Shown here: one piece after another, positions 63,254 through 64,000 of the stretch
Position numbering within the stretch: the stretch's first letter is position 1
Layout: the number at the start of each line of letters is the position of its first letter
Assembly (NCBI GenBank): GCA_029552545.1
Contig: JAKPDO010000019.1
Location: 1-64,000 of the forward strand
From: Planctomycetota bacterium
Lineage (GTDB): Bacteria; Planctomycetota; Phycisphaerae; Sedimentisphaerales; Anaerohalosphaeraceae
Direction: 5' to 3'
DNA: 64,000 bases
Translations under genes and position numbers: made by a program
Notes under the pieces: generated by a model
What the model was told of the DNA's origin: nothing
Seen by the model: the letters and a program-made list of their open reading frames with translations, nothing else
Database searches by the model: none

Positions 63254-64000
63254 ATGAAAGCACTCGTATGTTGGCTGACGGTTCTGCTGACGGCCGGTTT
63301 GGCGGCTTTGCCGGCGGCGGCTCAGGAGGCAGAAGCGGTCCCTTCTGTCGATGAAATTGTCCAGCGGGCCAATCATATGGCCTATTATCAGGGCCTGGAC
63401 GGCAAGAGCGCCGTATTGATGAAGATTACCGACAAAAACGGCAATGTCCGCACCCGGGAGTTTATCATCCTGCGCAAAAACGGTGACGGCGGCAACCAGA
63501 AATATTTCGTGTATTTCCTGCAGCCGCCGGATGTCCGGAGGATGGTCTTTATGGTACACAAGTTTGCTGCTCTCGACAAGGACGATGACCGCTGGCTGTA
63601 TCTGCCCTCGCTGGACCTGGTTAACCGCATCGCTGCCTCGGATAAGCGAACCAGCTTTGTCGGCTCCGATTTTCTCTATGAAGACGTTTCCGGACGAAGT
63701 CTGGAGGAAGATGTCCACGAGCTGACTCAGGTGACCGAGGAGCGTTTTCTGATTAAAAACACGCCGAAAAATCCGGCCTCTGTTGAGTTTTCCTATTTCA
63801 CGGTGGAAATCGACCGCAAGACCTATATGCCGATGAAGATGGAATATTTCGACAAAAGTGGCACCCTTTATCGAGTCATCGAGGCCAAAAAGGTTGAACC
63901 GATTTCCGCCAAAGAAGGCGACCGGCAGGTGGAGTATCTGACGGTGACCGAATCGGTCGTCAAAGATCTCAAAACCGGCAGCACGACGGAAATGAAGTTC
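63254..64000 (+). CDS. LolA-like outer-membrane lipoprotein-sorting protein, partial at the right edge
   Basis: The 249 codons seen are open to the window end. Signal peptide MKALVCWLTVLLTAGLAALP, mature start after AAAQ. The domain begins PSVDEIVQRANHMAYYQGLD and continues DKNGNVRTREFIILRKNGDG, YFLQPPDVRRMVFMVHK, DDRWLYLPSLDLVNRIAASD and SYFTVEIDRKTYMPMKMEYF. This is the outer-membrane lipoprotein-sorting-protein family usually next to MMPL/RND exporters. AAAGGAG precedes the ATG by 6 nt. It continues the ArsR-CoADR-MMPL-DUF2892 operon. Confidence 0.92.
   Translation, partial: MKALVCWLTVLLTAGLAALPAAAQEAEAVPSVDEIVQRANHMAYYQGLDGKSAVLMKITDKNGNVRTREFIILRKNGDGGNQKYFVYFLQPPDVRRMVFMVHKFAALDKDDDRWLYLPSLDLVNRIAASDKRTSFVGSDFLYEDVSGRSLEEDVHELTQVTEERFLIKNTPKNPASVEFSYFTVEIDRKTYMPMKMEYFDKSGTLYRVIEAKKVEPISAKEGDRQVEYLTVTESVVKDLKTGSTTEMKF

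Overview
The window looks like a chromosomal fragment of a Planctomycetota bacterium, most likely class Phycisphaerae (Sedimentisphaerales-like). This is inferred from gene content, not from a marker tree. The signs are PEP-CTERM-tailed and LamG/dockerin-like secreted proteins, prepilin-type proteins with an H-X(9-10)-DG tail, an ECF sigma factor of the Rhodopirellula/Verrucomicrobium type beside a FecR protein, arginine kinase McsB/McsA, and TonB receptors together with abundant glycoside hydrolases.

Layout. 1-1426 is the distal end of a CRISPR array (19 repeats, no cas genes in view). It is followed by about 800 bp of non-coding repeats (1427-2228). 2229-15893 is mostly housekeeping: a short UvrC, then on the minus strand etfB-etfA-acyl-CoA dehydrogenase-HAD phosphatase and dnaG-rpoD-S41 protease-SO_0444 permease. 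16027-25598 holds a TlpA-like protein without its cysteines, mcsA-mcsB, a PTPS/QueD-like protein, a zinc-ribbon/DUF5684 membrane protein, glyS, tatD, prmC and glmS. 25742-28606 is a DtxR-feoA-feoB iron operon with a clear promoter and operator. 28635-33430 carries a dockerin-like secreted protein, a phasin-like protein plus UbiB kinase, a pseudopilin, the tmRNA gene (ssrA) and, directly behind it, palindromic repeats with a small GIY-YIG gene.

33526-57978 is an accessory carbohydrate region. It has an XylR/AraC-type regulator divergent from a DapA/NanA-family lyase and a sodium:solute symporter, a PEP-CTERM protein, two GH43 enzymes, and a DUF6448 protein with an apparent frameshift. It then has a same-strand block of about 12 kb (41220-53364): ECF sigma, FecR protein, pseudopilin, GH51, LamG-PEP-CTERM, LamG-Ig-LamG-dockerin and a 1198-residue LamG-dockerin-GH51 fusion. 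Two divergent TonB-dependent receptors follow, one with a +1 frameshift. Together these suggest secreted or surface degradation of arabinose-containing polysaccharide (GH43 and GH51), with an ECF/FecR pair and outer-membrane receptors.

58059-64000 is an operon with a 20-bp palindromic operator: a cysteine-rich ArsR repressor, a CoA-disulfide reductase-rhodanese fusion, an MMPL/RND exporter, a DUF2892 membrane protein and a LolA-like lipoprotein-sorting protein cut by the right edge. It reads as a persulfide/sulfur-stress module joined to an envelope transport module.

The best candidates for something undescribed are the ECF-FecR-pseudopilin-GH51-LamG block, the ArsR/persulfide-MMPL-LolA operon, and the CRISPR spacer set. 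Every spacer can be read as protein on the strand opposite the predicted crRNA, and two spacers match homologous protein segments.
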